The position numbers and the translations under genes were made by a program. DNA of 64,000 nucleotides from Phalacrocorax aristotelis (Eukaryota; Chordata; Aves; Suliformes; Phalacrocoracidae): positions 5,084,001-5,148,000 of the forward strand of contig NC_134297.1 in assembly GCF_949628215.1 (NCBI RefSeq), in the 5' to 3' direction. Shown in pieces: positions 1-12,100 of this stretch (its first letter is position 1; every line of letters starts with the position of its first letter). The notes under the pieces were generated by a model. It was given only the letters and a program-made list of their open reading frames with translations. It was not told the DNA's origin and searched no databases.

Positions 1-60
1 ATTTGGGTCTGCGTTGGATCCATTTGTCTGCGCGCTGCCCTCGACGTGCTTTTCCCACAG

Positions 61-136
61 ACGGCAGGGTTACCTGCGCTACAGACTTTTGTTAGAACTG
101 GGCGTGATTCACCTGATGAGCTTTCAAACTGTGAAG
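61..136 (+). CDS. NCAPD3: NCAPD3 coding exon a (first in window)
   Basis: The exon follows a pyrimidine-rich acceptor (cttttcccacag) and ends at AAG|gtagcc. It opens in phase 0, encodes 25 residues and leaves one base, exactly what the next exon needs (two bases). The peptide contains [14 protein letters not shown]. It aligns only loosely with the poorly conserved human stretch before VMAML, so the call rests on splice signals and phase. The following intron, 137-520, holds nothing I recognise. Confidence 0.68.
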
Positions 137-3100
137 GTAGCCTAAAGCCTAACACCTTTTATGTAGAAAAATAAATAGGTCAGAAATCACAGATTCTTGT
201 TTTGTTTTGTTTTGCCGCATGTATCAAATGATGTGGTACCTCTCTTTTGCGGTATGTCCTAAGATATATTTTCAAATGAAAGAACTTGGAAAAATGGTTG
301 GATTGGTGTTTTTTTTTTTCCCCTCTGATGGTATACCTTGTGAATTATTTTGTTGGTTTTTTATATTGTGCTTTGTTCTTGCCCTCTGAAAGTCTCGGAC
401 AACATATTGTTGCTCGGTTGAGTTCAGAGCTGGATTCTACCTTGCTGCTGCAGAGTGTTCAGTGTGTTGGTGCTGCTAAACAGTGGTATGCGTAATTCTT
501 TTTATCGTGGCTTTGGGCAGGAAAAAAAGTCATGGCCATGCTGAGACTGAGAGCTGAGGATGAGAAGACCAACGTGAGGAAATCTGCTCTCCAGGTACGG
601 TGTTTTCTGCATGCTTCCCTGTGCTCAGCCGTTACCCAGGATGCCGTTAAAATTAATAATTAGGCCATAGTACTGTAGTGAGCTGTATGTAACTTTGCCC
701 ACCTGTAGCTTCTTGCTATTCCTGAAGAGTGCCTCTGGGCCATAAAAACGTCTTGTTCCTGATAAGTAAATAATGCAAGCGTGATGATGGAAAATTTTTC
801 TAGTACTCTTGCTGGCATTCTCTTATTCCGTCATTTAGAAAGAGAGGCTCTTTTCAAATGTCAATAGGCATTTCAATTAAGCGACTTCCGTATAAACTGA
901 AGCATATTAGCTGCTTAGTTTGCTTTGACCTTGTTAACAAAGAGATTAGGATACATCCAGCTCCTTTTTGAGGTATGCATTGCTTTGCTCGTTGCTCATT
1001 TTTTTTAAAGAAGGCATTAGCTTTTAAAGAGGTAGGCCTCGATGAAAATTTCGTTGTTCTAAAAAATACACATCTGCTGTTGGCTGCCTTCCTCTCTTAG
1101 TCCTCTTCACCCCCGACTCTTCCCCCTCAGTTCACACACTGATTTGAGCTTCTTGAGTTAAGACTTTACAATTGTTTCGTTTTGAAGCTTTTTGATTTGA
1201 AACAAACAAAGAAACCCCAAAAATCCCCTCTTTCTTATTACCAGCTAAGAGACATGCTTCATACAAGAGGCACCTTATTTTCAAGGGGAAATTGTGACAT
1301 TCGCTCTATCCAAATGCTGTTATATAATCAGAATGACTGTAAAGATGCTTTCTGTTTCATTCTACATCTCTGGTTGTGCCCAGTACTCATAAATTGTTAA
1401 TGTGATGTTTCACTCTCGGTGAGATGAATTAATTTCTAGTTGGAGTTGGTAGGGGGTAGATTGTGTTTTTGATTTGCTACCCAATGTGCGTGGCCTGTAT
1501 TCCCAACAAAGTTATGCTGGTATTTGACTTCCAGGTTTTAATGAACATCCTGAAGCATAAAATGATCCCTTGTACTGCAGAGGATTTGTCCACTCTTCAG
1601 GATCGTTGCCGGGACCCTGCTGTTTCCGTGCGGAAGCAGGCCTTGCAGTCTATAACAGAGCTCCTTCTGGTGAGAAAAAAAAGTATCATGAATCCTTATG
1701 CAGACCCGAGGTGAGCAAATGGTGGGTTAAAAGAAGGAGGAAACAGACAAATCTGGTACACGTCAGTTGTTCATTCAGTGAATTTCATTTTATGACTATG
1801 TTTTAATATTTTTTTTATTACCTTTTGACTTGAATGTCATGACTCATTCTTACACGTACTTGTGATTTCTGTAGGATGCTTCCAACTGTTGGAAACATTT
1901 ATTTTCCTGGCTGTTGATTTGTGTGTCATGGAGAAAATGTTTATGTTGCTGGCCTTCTCAAGTTAAAAAAAAAATCTGAATCACTTTACTAAGATGTAAT
2001 GTATAGATGATAACACTGCAATATTTTTCTTTCTTTTCTATTTATTCACAAAGGGTTAGTAACTTAGGCTTGGAGCATAGGGTTTATATTAAGCCAAGCT
2101 TTTTTTTTTTAGTGTTAAATCATCTGCTGTACAGCTTTACTGCGATACTGTTACTTTGTTTTGAAACCCTATAAATAATTGTATTACAGTACTTTAGCAG
2201 AAGCACCAGGTAGCTTGATCATAGATCTGATCAAATACCTGTGGCATCAAGGAGATATGAGTTCTCTTGTCCCATATGCTGCCCCACTGCAGTGTTTGCT
2301 GAGCAGTATGCTGGGGTTTATTAAAATTTATTTTCAAAGTTAGTATCTGAATCAGGAGGTTACTAGGCCCTTTACTGATCTTTTCCATGCATATAGGATC
2401 CTATAATGATTTAAAAACATTTCTAATACAACGTGTGTTTCTCCCAGTCTCAGCACAACAGTGTTCTAGTGCAGAAGGCCTGGTTGAATGGAGTGGTGCC
2501 TGTTGTGATGGACGCCGAAAGTTCTGTCCAAGAAAAGGCCTTGGATTGCCTTGATCAGCTCTTGTTGCAACATATAAAATATTGTAATAAATTCAGGAGC
2601 GGTGACGGAAAGGAGGCTCTAGCGTGGGATCTCCTTACCCTCTTGACTTCAGAAAGCCAGGAGCTGAAGTAAGTGCATTTTTCCCTTCATTGCGGGCTCT
2701 GATGGCTTTTCCGTAGCCCTTTGTCCAACACGTCGGATGTTTTTATTGCCTTTACTATGGTACCATTCAGGGACAAAATCTAGAATTTTTTTTTTTTTTA
2801 CTTTTAATCCTGTTAGAATAGGCAACTCTTCCTTTACAGAAGGAAACTGCCTATTGACCAAGAGGGCTGAGACAGGGGTATGAGTTTATACTCCCAGCGC
2901 TGTCATTCACTGTGTGGCCACAGACCATTAGGTATCATAGTTTACATACCGTTTAAATGCACATGCTGTCTATTGAGCAAGGACAAGAAATAAAATTTTG
3001 GGGTGGGTTTTTTTTTTTTAAGCTATTTGAATTCCCTGCTTGAAACAGTCAGTATAAGTGCATATTACTGCTAGAGATGGAAACTAGTGTGTTGTGAGGA

Positions 3101-6100
3101 GCTTGTGTTGCTCTCCCAGTTCCTGGGGCAGAGGAGCTGTAGAGCTTGGACAAGCTGGCAGTAGGTGAGAAGAGCGCAGCTTTTCCTTTGTGCTGACTAT
3201 TTTCACTTGCTGCTCTTGTTACCTGTGCTCTCTCCCTGAACTTGAGCGTTCGTATGCAGGAGTGTTGCATGCTGTTCTTGATGTGTTGATAGCAGCGTGA
3301 ATATTTAAGTCAAATGGAGGTGTTCTGATGACAGAAATAAGAGAGGATATATAAAGAAAGGAGAACATAGCCTTTTATTAATTCTGATGCACAATATGTT
3401 ACTTGTCTTATGACAAATAGAATTATTCTGCCTTTTGCAGAATGCTGTGGGAAGAAGCAGAAGAAATGGGATGACACACAGTATGACAAGGACACAACAT
3501 TGATTAAAGACAGCTGTATGTTTATTAGTCAACAGGGCATAATAGCTCAGAAATAGAAAATGAGATGCTGGTTGGGCTGCCTTGCCAATTTGTGACAGTG
3601 TCAATGTTCTAACTTGGGCTATTTTATAACATAGTTTGCAGAGTCATGGTACCTTCTTCTTCATGACCTTAGAGTACCTTGCAGCTTGATAAATCTCAGA
3701 ACTTTTTCAAGGTGAAGTAGGTAATGGGTTAAATAGAAAAATGAGCAGGTTTTTTTATGGTGCCTTAGCAGTACTGTAGCCTGTCCTGTTATGGGTATTA
3801 AACAACTACTAGAAAGCCTTTGTTACAGATCGCTGAAGTTATATTTTCTTGATTTGTCATGGGATCAGTTGGACCTTCTATCTTACTGACACAGAGCACT
3901 ACGTCCATGCTTGATGCCAGGTCTGTAGTGCGTCAGGATTATGAACTGAAAGACTGAAAATATTACTAGAAAAATATGTAGTAGAAGTCCCTACGTATTC
4001 TGAGTAGTGGGAATGCCAAGCGACAGCAGCTCTGTTGTGTTGCCCTGTGTGTCCTGGACAGGGCTGTGGATTTTACTGCCAGTGTCTAAAGTGTTTTGTT
4101 TACTCCTCCTTTAACTTACTTTTCTTTTCTTTTCTTTCTCATAGCCGTTACTTGAGCAAAGCTTTTCATTTGTGGTCCAGACAGAATAAGTTCACCTCCA
4201 CTTTCGTTAAAAATGTCATGTCTCATGTGGAAACGGAGCGTGCTGTACCAGCTTGGATGGTGCTTGCGAAGGTGGCAGGTTCTTCACCCAAGCTGGATTT
4301 TTCCAAGGTCATTGAATCCTGGGACAAAGTGAGCAGGTATACGTGTCCATCCTCCATTCTGCAGGGAAGAGATGGGGGGTGAAGAGGAGGAACAAAGCAA
4401 GTGAGCACTTTCTGTCCTTCCACAGGCAGATTGCTGTTCCGCTGCTCAAATCAAAGTTCTTAATTCAGGCATTAGGTCCTACAGCTAAGAGGCAAGCAAT
4501 GGCCCGTAGATTTGTGCCATAACCACTCTTAGCTTAAGCTTTTTGAGTTTTCATTTGGTTTGACAGGTCTGCCTTAATAATGCATATACCAGATGAAAGG
4601 ATTTTTCTACTGTGATTTGGTGGTGTTCTTTAGCGTTTATGTTAATTTGTCTGCTCTACTATTTTTCAGGCAGCAGAACGTGAGCGCTGATACTAAAGGA
4701 CATATACTGTGTGTCGTGGGTCACGCTGCGAAGCACATCCCTAAAAGCACCTGTGAGAGGCTGATCGGTGAGTGCCCTGAGAAACTGCAGAGGGGAAGGC
4801 AGTGTTCATGCCTCCCACCTTAACCGTTATTTCTTCTCCATAAGCAGTTGATAAGCTTCGAAAATGCTAATTTTGTGTGTGTGATCTCATTTTCAGATAA
4901 TATCAAGTGCTGGCTGAGGGAGTCTTGGTGTCCCTTGGAGGTGATTAGCCCAGCTGTAGATACTCTGCAGAAGCTCTGCCGTGCATATGCAGATGTGCCG
5001 GAGGAGGCACAGGTGTGACTTAAAATACATATTTTAAAATAGCTTGTTTCACACTTAGGAGGACTGTCTCTTGAAGGCAGCTTCTGTCTCCAGTCTGTTG
5101 GTTTATTATCTCTCTAAACAAAGAGGATCTGACTCCAGCAACCTGAGTCTGTTCTGCTTAGCTCTTACCTTCTTTACTGCAGTTGTGCTGGAGAGCTTCT
5201 TATAGCTAAGAACGGACTTGTAAGAAATCTTCTTTTTTCAGAAGGATTTCCCCCTGCCCTGCTGCCTGAAATACCTTGCATTTACCTTCTGTCAAAGTTT
5301 GCAGAATTGCTAAAGGAGACCTATTGCTGTGCCTTTATGATATCAGCTATTTCTCAGGCTTGGTCTGGTTTGAAGCTATAGGCTTATACTATAAGGTCTG
5401 ATTATTCTGTATGAGAGCTGCTGTAGAGACACATATTTTCTAGACCTCTTTCATGGGACCAAAGGGGGAGTTAATAACACATCATTTGCACATTTCTCTT
5501 TTCTGTCCCCATTTGTTTTATGCCATTGCTTTGTTCCGCTCCTGCAGCAAGAAGGTAGGCTATCTTTTGCTGGTAAAATAGAGATCTCGGCCTGAGCACA
5601 GTCATAAAGAAGCTAAAACCGATGCAGGGGTCTCTTGCTAATGATTTCACTTTGTGTATGTGTTATATTTCTCTTTCAATATTGATGACAGCTATTTTAT
5701 AATAGCCATCCCAGTAAAGTTTAGTAAATGGTATGGAAATCTGCACTCTCTGTGCTTCAGAAGCCAGGGTGGTTTGATGGTTTCTTTTTTTTTTTAAATT
5801 GACAGTCAGAAAATCCTCCCTTGCAGGCTTCCCTGTAGCCATCAGGTATCCCTCCCTTGCAGGCCCCCTGTAGCCATCAGGTATCCCTCCCTTGCAGGCC
5901 CCCTGTAGCCATCACAGTGTGTTGGCTTACAACCCAGTGCAGATGTTCCCGTACATTGGTCACTTCAGCAGTTCTAACAGCCTAGCTGCCATACATATGT
6001 GTATTTGATTTCTTATGTTACCAGTTTTAGATGGTAGAAAAAGGGAAACGATGCTTTATTTTCATTACCCTCCGGTAGACTATTAGCTTGCTTTGTTTCC

Positions 6101-9100
6101 CCTCCACCCCTTGGAGTTTGCATCGTGTTTTCATTTGAATGGAACTGCATTTTCCAAACAACAATTAAAAATTCACACAGACAACCTCAAATGTGTTGGA
6201 TATACATGAAACAGTCGCCTAAATCCCTTTTATTTAAATCTGTGTGATTTCTATAATGAAGTAAACTCAGGCCTGTGGATCGTTAGAAGCCAGATTCTCC
6301 AAGGTGTTTTGACACTTGCACACATCCTTTGATGTGGAGGAAGAACTGTAAAGTTCTGAGGCACTGTGTGATTGATTTCAATGGGACCTACATTATTATA
6401 AGCATGTAAGGACTTTCAGATCAGGGATTCATGTGTGGACAGGTATTACAGCCACATTTTCTCTAATTAATAAAGTGCCAAATTAATTTTCTTTAATTAT
6501 GGAACAGGAGCTGCTCAACCAGGTGTGTGGAGATTTAGTATCCACCTGTGAAAGCTATATTTCGAATATAGTCCTCAAAGAGGGTGGAGCAGAGCAGCTG
6601 CAAGAAGATCTCTTGGTAAGTTTGGTTCCCCTTCACAGGTTGGTCAAAGGATGTAGGCGTAGTTGGAATTGGCGTTCCTTAAAGTTCACGCCAATAACTG
6701 TGTTACCTAGGAAAATGCTGATGTGTGTGCTTTGTGTGTAAGCTCGTAATGAAATCTGGTATTTGTGGGCCTGGGAGCATACAGCAGTTTTATACATCAG
6801 CAGTTGCATTAAGGATATGATACTCCATGCGTTTTTAATAAAATTACTTGGTTTTTTCTTTGCTTTTCTACTCATACTTCTTAGGTGAGCTGTTTGGGAA
6901 GTAAGTCTGCAAAACGCATAGAATGCTCTGAGGAGCGTTTCAGTATTATTAGCAGATGTGTGGGGGTTATAGCGTATTAAACACACACCCCATTTCTGTT
7001 TCAAAGCTTCATCTTCTGCACTCTAGCCACTGTCTTCTTGAAAGGACTGAAGGAATGCTCAGTTGTTTTTGGAGAAGGATGATACCGACTCCTGCTGAGT
7101 TAATTTGCAGCTCAGCCATTGCCTTTTGACTGCAGTGTTGCTTTATCTCTGTAGGTGAGGCACCTCTTCATCTTGGGTGAGGCTGCACAGCTGTGTCCAG
7201 CCAAAGTGGAGAAACGCATCTTTCTTTTGATTCAGTCCATTCTGGCTTCTGTCAACGAGGACCAATGTGAGGCGCTCTCCTTACTGCCTTTAGTTTTGCA
7301 TTTACAGACAACACTGTTCACCAGAAAAGCATGTTTTCATTCCTGACCTGTTCTTTTCTAGTGTCTAATTCTCCAGATGGAGAGGAAATTCCAGCTTCTC
7401 AGCCACTGTCCCAGTTCAGAGGGTCAGCCATGACTCCAGTTATCAGAGCTCATGCGTTCATTACTCTAGGTGAGTGCCATCCCGCAGTAGAAGCGTGCCC
7501 TCATCTATCTGGTTCTCAGCCTTTCTGGTTAAAGTCCTGCTCAAAAACTGTGTCGGTTGTAACAGATAGCCACAGTGCTCAACATTTGAATTGCCTCAGC
7601 TCATAGCTTTTAGCAATGCAATTATCCATGGTAACAAGTTGCACAAACCATAAAAATACTGCCATCTATGTGACTGCTCCTCAAGGTGGTTAATGCATTC
7701 ATTAATAGTGATTAGTAATTCGCAATGACCTCCAGAATTGTACTGTACTTGCATTTGAAGTTGTTTGCTGTCTGGCTGAAGGATCGTCTTACATGTAGTG
7801 AGGTGCTCAGCAGAGGAGGAAGAAAACCCGGTGCTTTTGGTGCAGTTTAGAGCAGAATGACTGCACGCAGTTACTTGTTTTCCTCAGCACAAACAAAGAG
7901 GGTTTTTGTGATAGAAGCCTGGTCAAACTATGTCTCCGGTATTATGGAGAGCGCTAAGTGAAAGTTCTGGCTTTGCAGTACCTCTGTGGTTAGGAACAAG
8001 TGTCTTCTCTTGCAGACAGTCAGTCTTATTCTTTCCTTAACTGCTTTGGGAAGCTTAATACTTTTGTACAGAGCTGAAAAACAGTTAGGGAGAAGTACTG
8101 TTAGAATGCAGGCTATTTTATATTAAGTCGGTTTAGTGATACTTTTAGAGGTGGGTGTCTCCCTGCTATGCCTATGACAGCTGGGGCTGTTCTTTTTAGC
8201 TGCTTTGAATAATACCCTGTACACAGAAATAGTTCTCTGTGAGGGAGGGAATTTGGCAGAGAGACCCACACTATAGGTCTAAGAGGAGTTTGGAAGAACT
8301 CCTTGAAGTATCATTTCTTTGAGAGATCGTGCGGATTGCTCATCGAGTTTCAGCATGTGTTTCTTGTTTATTCCCCTGTTTACTTCCTGATTCCTTTCTT
8401 GGCTCATCATATTGGACTCAAAGGAGGCAGTAAGCTGGGCTGTGGTGCTTAGGAAGAAGAATATAGTCACAGCACTGGCAGCCTCGTCTCTGTTTCACAG
8501 GTAAATTGTGTTTACAGCATGAGGATCTGGCAAAGAAATGCATTGCAGCTCTAGCTCGAGAACTGGAGGTGTCACGTGATGTGGCTGTTCGCAATAACGT
8601 TATCATCGTTATGTGTGATCTCTGTATCCGTTACACGTCCATGGTGGACAGATACATTCCCAACATCTCGTTGTGTCTGAAGGACCCAAATCCCTTCATC
8701 CGTAAGCAGACCCTAATCCTGCTTACCAACCTTCTGCAGGTAAATAGAGTCCTACGCACGTACCTGAGAACCCACTTCAGCTGGCAACGTGACCAGTGGG
8801 TATATTGCTTGTACCTTGATTAATCTGCACTTAATCAAGAAGACTTTAAACTATGTATTTTGTTACTGCTTTTGGTTTTTTTGCTGGCTAGGCAGAGATC
8901 ATATATAGGACACTTAACACAGATGGATAATGAGATCATTTTTAGTCAATAGTTACCTCTTCTCCTGTCTTCTCTTTGTTCCTTTGAATTCCCTTCAATG
9001 TCACTCCTATATGAATGAATATAACAAGCATAACATCACCTTTTTTCCTACCGGCTCTGCTTACTGTTCTAAAGATGTAAATGTTGAGAGGCTCAAAATG

Positions 9101-12100
9101 TTTACCCTCCCAATGTTCATATGAAGCCAACCAAGGCAGATTTGGAGTGCATTTGGCTCTGAGAACAGTGTTGAAGAGCATGTGTGCCTTGGGATGGGAG
9201 AACAGATTTTTCATGTTTCTACTTTTTATTGATACCTGTGGTAAACCTAGATGCTTGCTGCTGTGGAATTTATGCTCTTTAAAGCATTCTCCAAAACATT
9301 GTCATCGTGGGGTTTATTTTGTGTACCTCCAGGTGAAACTGTATAGCTTGCTCCTTTGCCTGACGTACATATGTACATCCTGCTAGGCTCCATTAGATAT
9401 TATCCTGACTAGAGTCTGAAAGTTCACGCTAGGCTCTTTCCTGAACCAGGTTGCTAATTTATTGTCTTGCCAATTTCTTACAGGAGGAGTTTGTGAAATG
9501 GAAAGACTGTCTCTTCTTCCATTTTATCAGTGTCTTGGTGGATCCAAATACAGATATCGCCAGGTAAAATACTCATCTGTAAAACAGATGTAAAACCAGA
9601 GATGTACTTAAAACCAGTCTCAGTCTTGCACCTTCCACATGCGAAGACAAATTTCAGTGAGAGAGCAATGACCATCCCATTAACCTCTTCATTTCTACAG
9701 TTGTTCACGCTTTAGGGTCTGCAGTGGTAGCAAAGGAGTGGTGAACCCCTTTCCAAGCCATTGGAAGGTCCCAAAGCAGCAAGCTGTGTGTTCTTGGCTG
9801 TTGTCAAAACACGCAGCTCTGCTCTAATTTTGACTCTCACTTATCCAGAAAAAAAGGAATTTTTTGAAACAAGCCTGTATGAAATCTTCCTCGTGATTCT
9901 CTAATAGGCTCTGTCTTAAGTGCTGGTTTCATTTTAGGATTAGGATTAAATATTCTTTTTTTTTTCCTGCCATGGCATGCCTTGTCTTTTTAAGCCTTTT
10001 ACCACATTTTGTAATACTTTGACATGTAAGAGAAGTTACGCACACTGGCTTTAAGTGCATGTTTATGTGGTTTTTGTAGGTTTCAAAGTCTCAGGGTGCT
10101 CTGTTACGTGAGAAATGAGAGCGGGCAGGTTTCTCTAAGGATGGTAGATCATGCAGGGATGCTGGATGCAGAGGAGGCTTGGACACCTTGCTACTTGTTT
10201 CTACCTGGAACAATCAATCTGAAGATTGGTGTTTCCGAGGCCATCAACCTATCGTTGCTTACTAGTGCATATTCACGCTGTCTTTTCTCTTCAGTGAGTT
10301 TTTAATATAAAAATGTCTTTCCAGTAGATGGTGGCATTGCAACACTGACATTCCTAAAGCTTTAGCTAAGGAACAAGGTGCTATTTCTTTGGGACACTTC
10401 TTCTTTGCATCTGCATTCAGTGACTGCATCCTGACCGAAACACGTTCATCATATCTGGGATTGACTTGCAGCTCTTGCAGGACTTTTGGTGATAACTTTT
10501 TGCAGAGTACTCCAAGTGTCTCAGCCGCAGTGGGGCTTCAGTTATTCAAATAACGGAAGTGGTGTGCCTGGATTCAAGTTCAAATTTATTTCTGTCTCTG
10601 TTTACAATGGCAAAAAAATGTAGTAGTATTGTGGATGCTGAAAATGTCTGTCTCTTTCTGGATGAAAAAAAGGCTTAAAGTCAATGAGCTGATAACCTTG
10701 TTCAAGCCCAGATGGAGCTGGGCAAGGATTAAATGGGGTATTGAGGGAGACTTGGCAGAGGAAAACCGTCCTCCTGCTTTACAACTTGTGAACCCTATGC
10801 TGTATTTCAGTACTGGCTTTTAGAAGCTACCTGATAAGTTCTTCCTCTTCCTCCTTTCCAGGTTTGCAGAGTTCTGCCTGGTGCACCTCTTACTGAAGAG
10901 GAATCCACTAGTGTTCTCCCAATACTTCATTGAGTGCATCTTCCATTTCAATAGCTATGAGAAACACGAGAAGTACAACAGGTTCCCCCAGAGTGTGCGG
11001 TCAGTTAAACGTACTCCTATCTCCTTTTTGCTAAATGATGGGCTGCCTGGTGCTCGTGGCAGTTCATAATTATGTGTGCAATAGGGTGAAAACAGCTTAG
11101 GGAAACTGTTACACGAAGAGTGTCCTGCCTTCCTTGTGACACTTCTGGGAGGACTTCTGCATGTAATTTGTGGGACTGTGTGGTATCCTGACAGGTTTAT
11201 GGGTCTTGAAAGTGACATTTAAATATTCCTTGCTGATTTAAAGCCTTATTACTTCTGTCGGTTCACATAATGTGACTCGGCCCTTGTAAAATGTCTTGCT
11301 CTACCACAGGGCGAAGAATCTCTTTTCTCTGAAGGGAAAAGAAAACAAAGAAAAAAGGATGCATATCTACAAGTTCCTGCTAGACCACTTTACAGACGAG
11401 CAGAGGTTCAACATTACAACAAGGATCAGCTACAGCATCCTAGGTAAGGGTCTGTCTTTAGAAAAGATCTGGTGCTTGTATAAAACCATTAGGCTCTTGA
11501 TCCAGCCATGTTATCTTCCTGTCTTTACTGGCACTGCTGTTTCCAGTAAAACACTTCTTATTTCTCCCTGTGTGTTCCAGCATGCTTTGTGGATAAGGTC
11601 CTTCCATTGGACCTGGAAGCCAGTGATCTGCTCTCGGATACGTTTGCAGTCCTTAGCTGCAAAGAAATCAAGCTATCAACTATGAGGTCAAAACCCAATG
11701 AAGACATTCAGCCTGATGACGACGAAATGGCGATGGCCAGTGCTGTCATGCAGGTGGCCCAAAAAAAGCTCATCTCGCAGGTGAATGGCACTTGATCTGG
11801 TGTGGGAAGGGGGCTGGCCACCATGCTGGGAGGATCTGACCTTTCTGCGACGGAGAAACTTGTGCACAAATGATCCAAGTAACACAGCAATGCCACTGAC
11901 ATGCTGTGCTAGGAGGCTGTGGCTCAGGCTCTGTCTGTAGGCCCACTCTGATCTGAAGGCACCTGTGGAAGCACTGCGCGCTGCAAAAACAAAACATAAA
12001 GGCTAAATTTGTGAAGGGTGCTTGTACTTGAGGGGTCAGTTGGAGTGGTCAGAAATGCATTTCCTGTAAAGTCAGTGAAACTATGCTAGGCTTGATTTTG

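Noticed and set aside
286..495. Open frame with [18 protein letters not shown], considered as an NCAPD3 exon
   Set aside because: It does not resemble the human sequence at this place and has no convincing donor. Joining 61-136 directly to 521-594 keeps frame without it.
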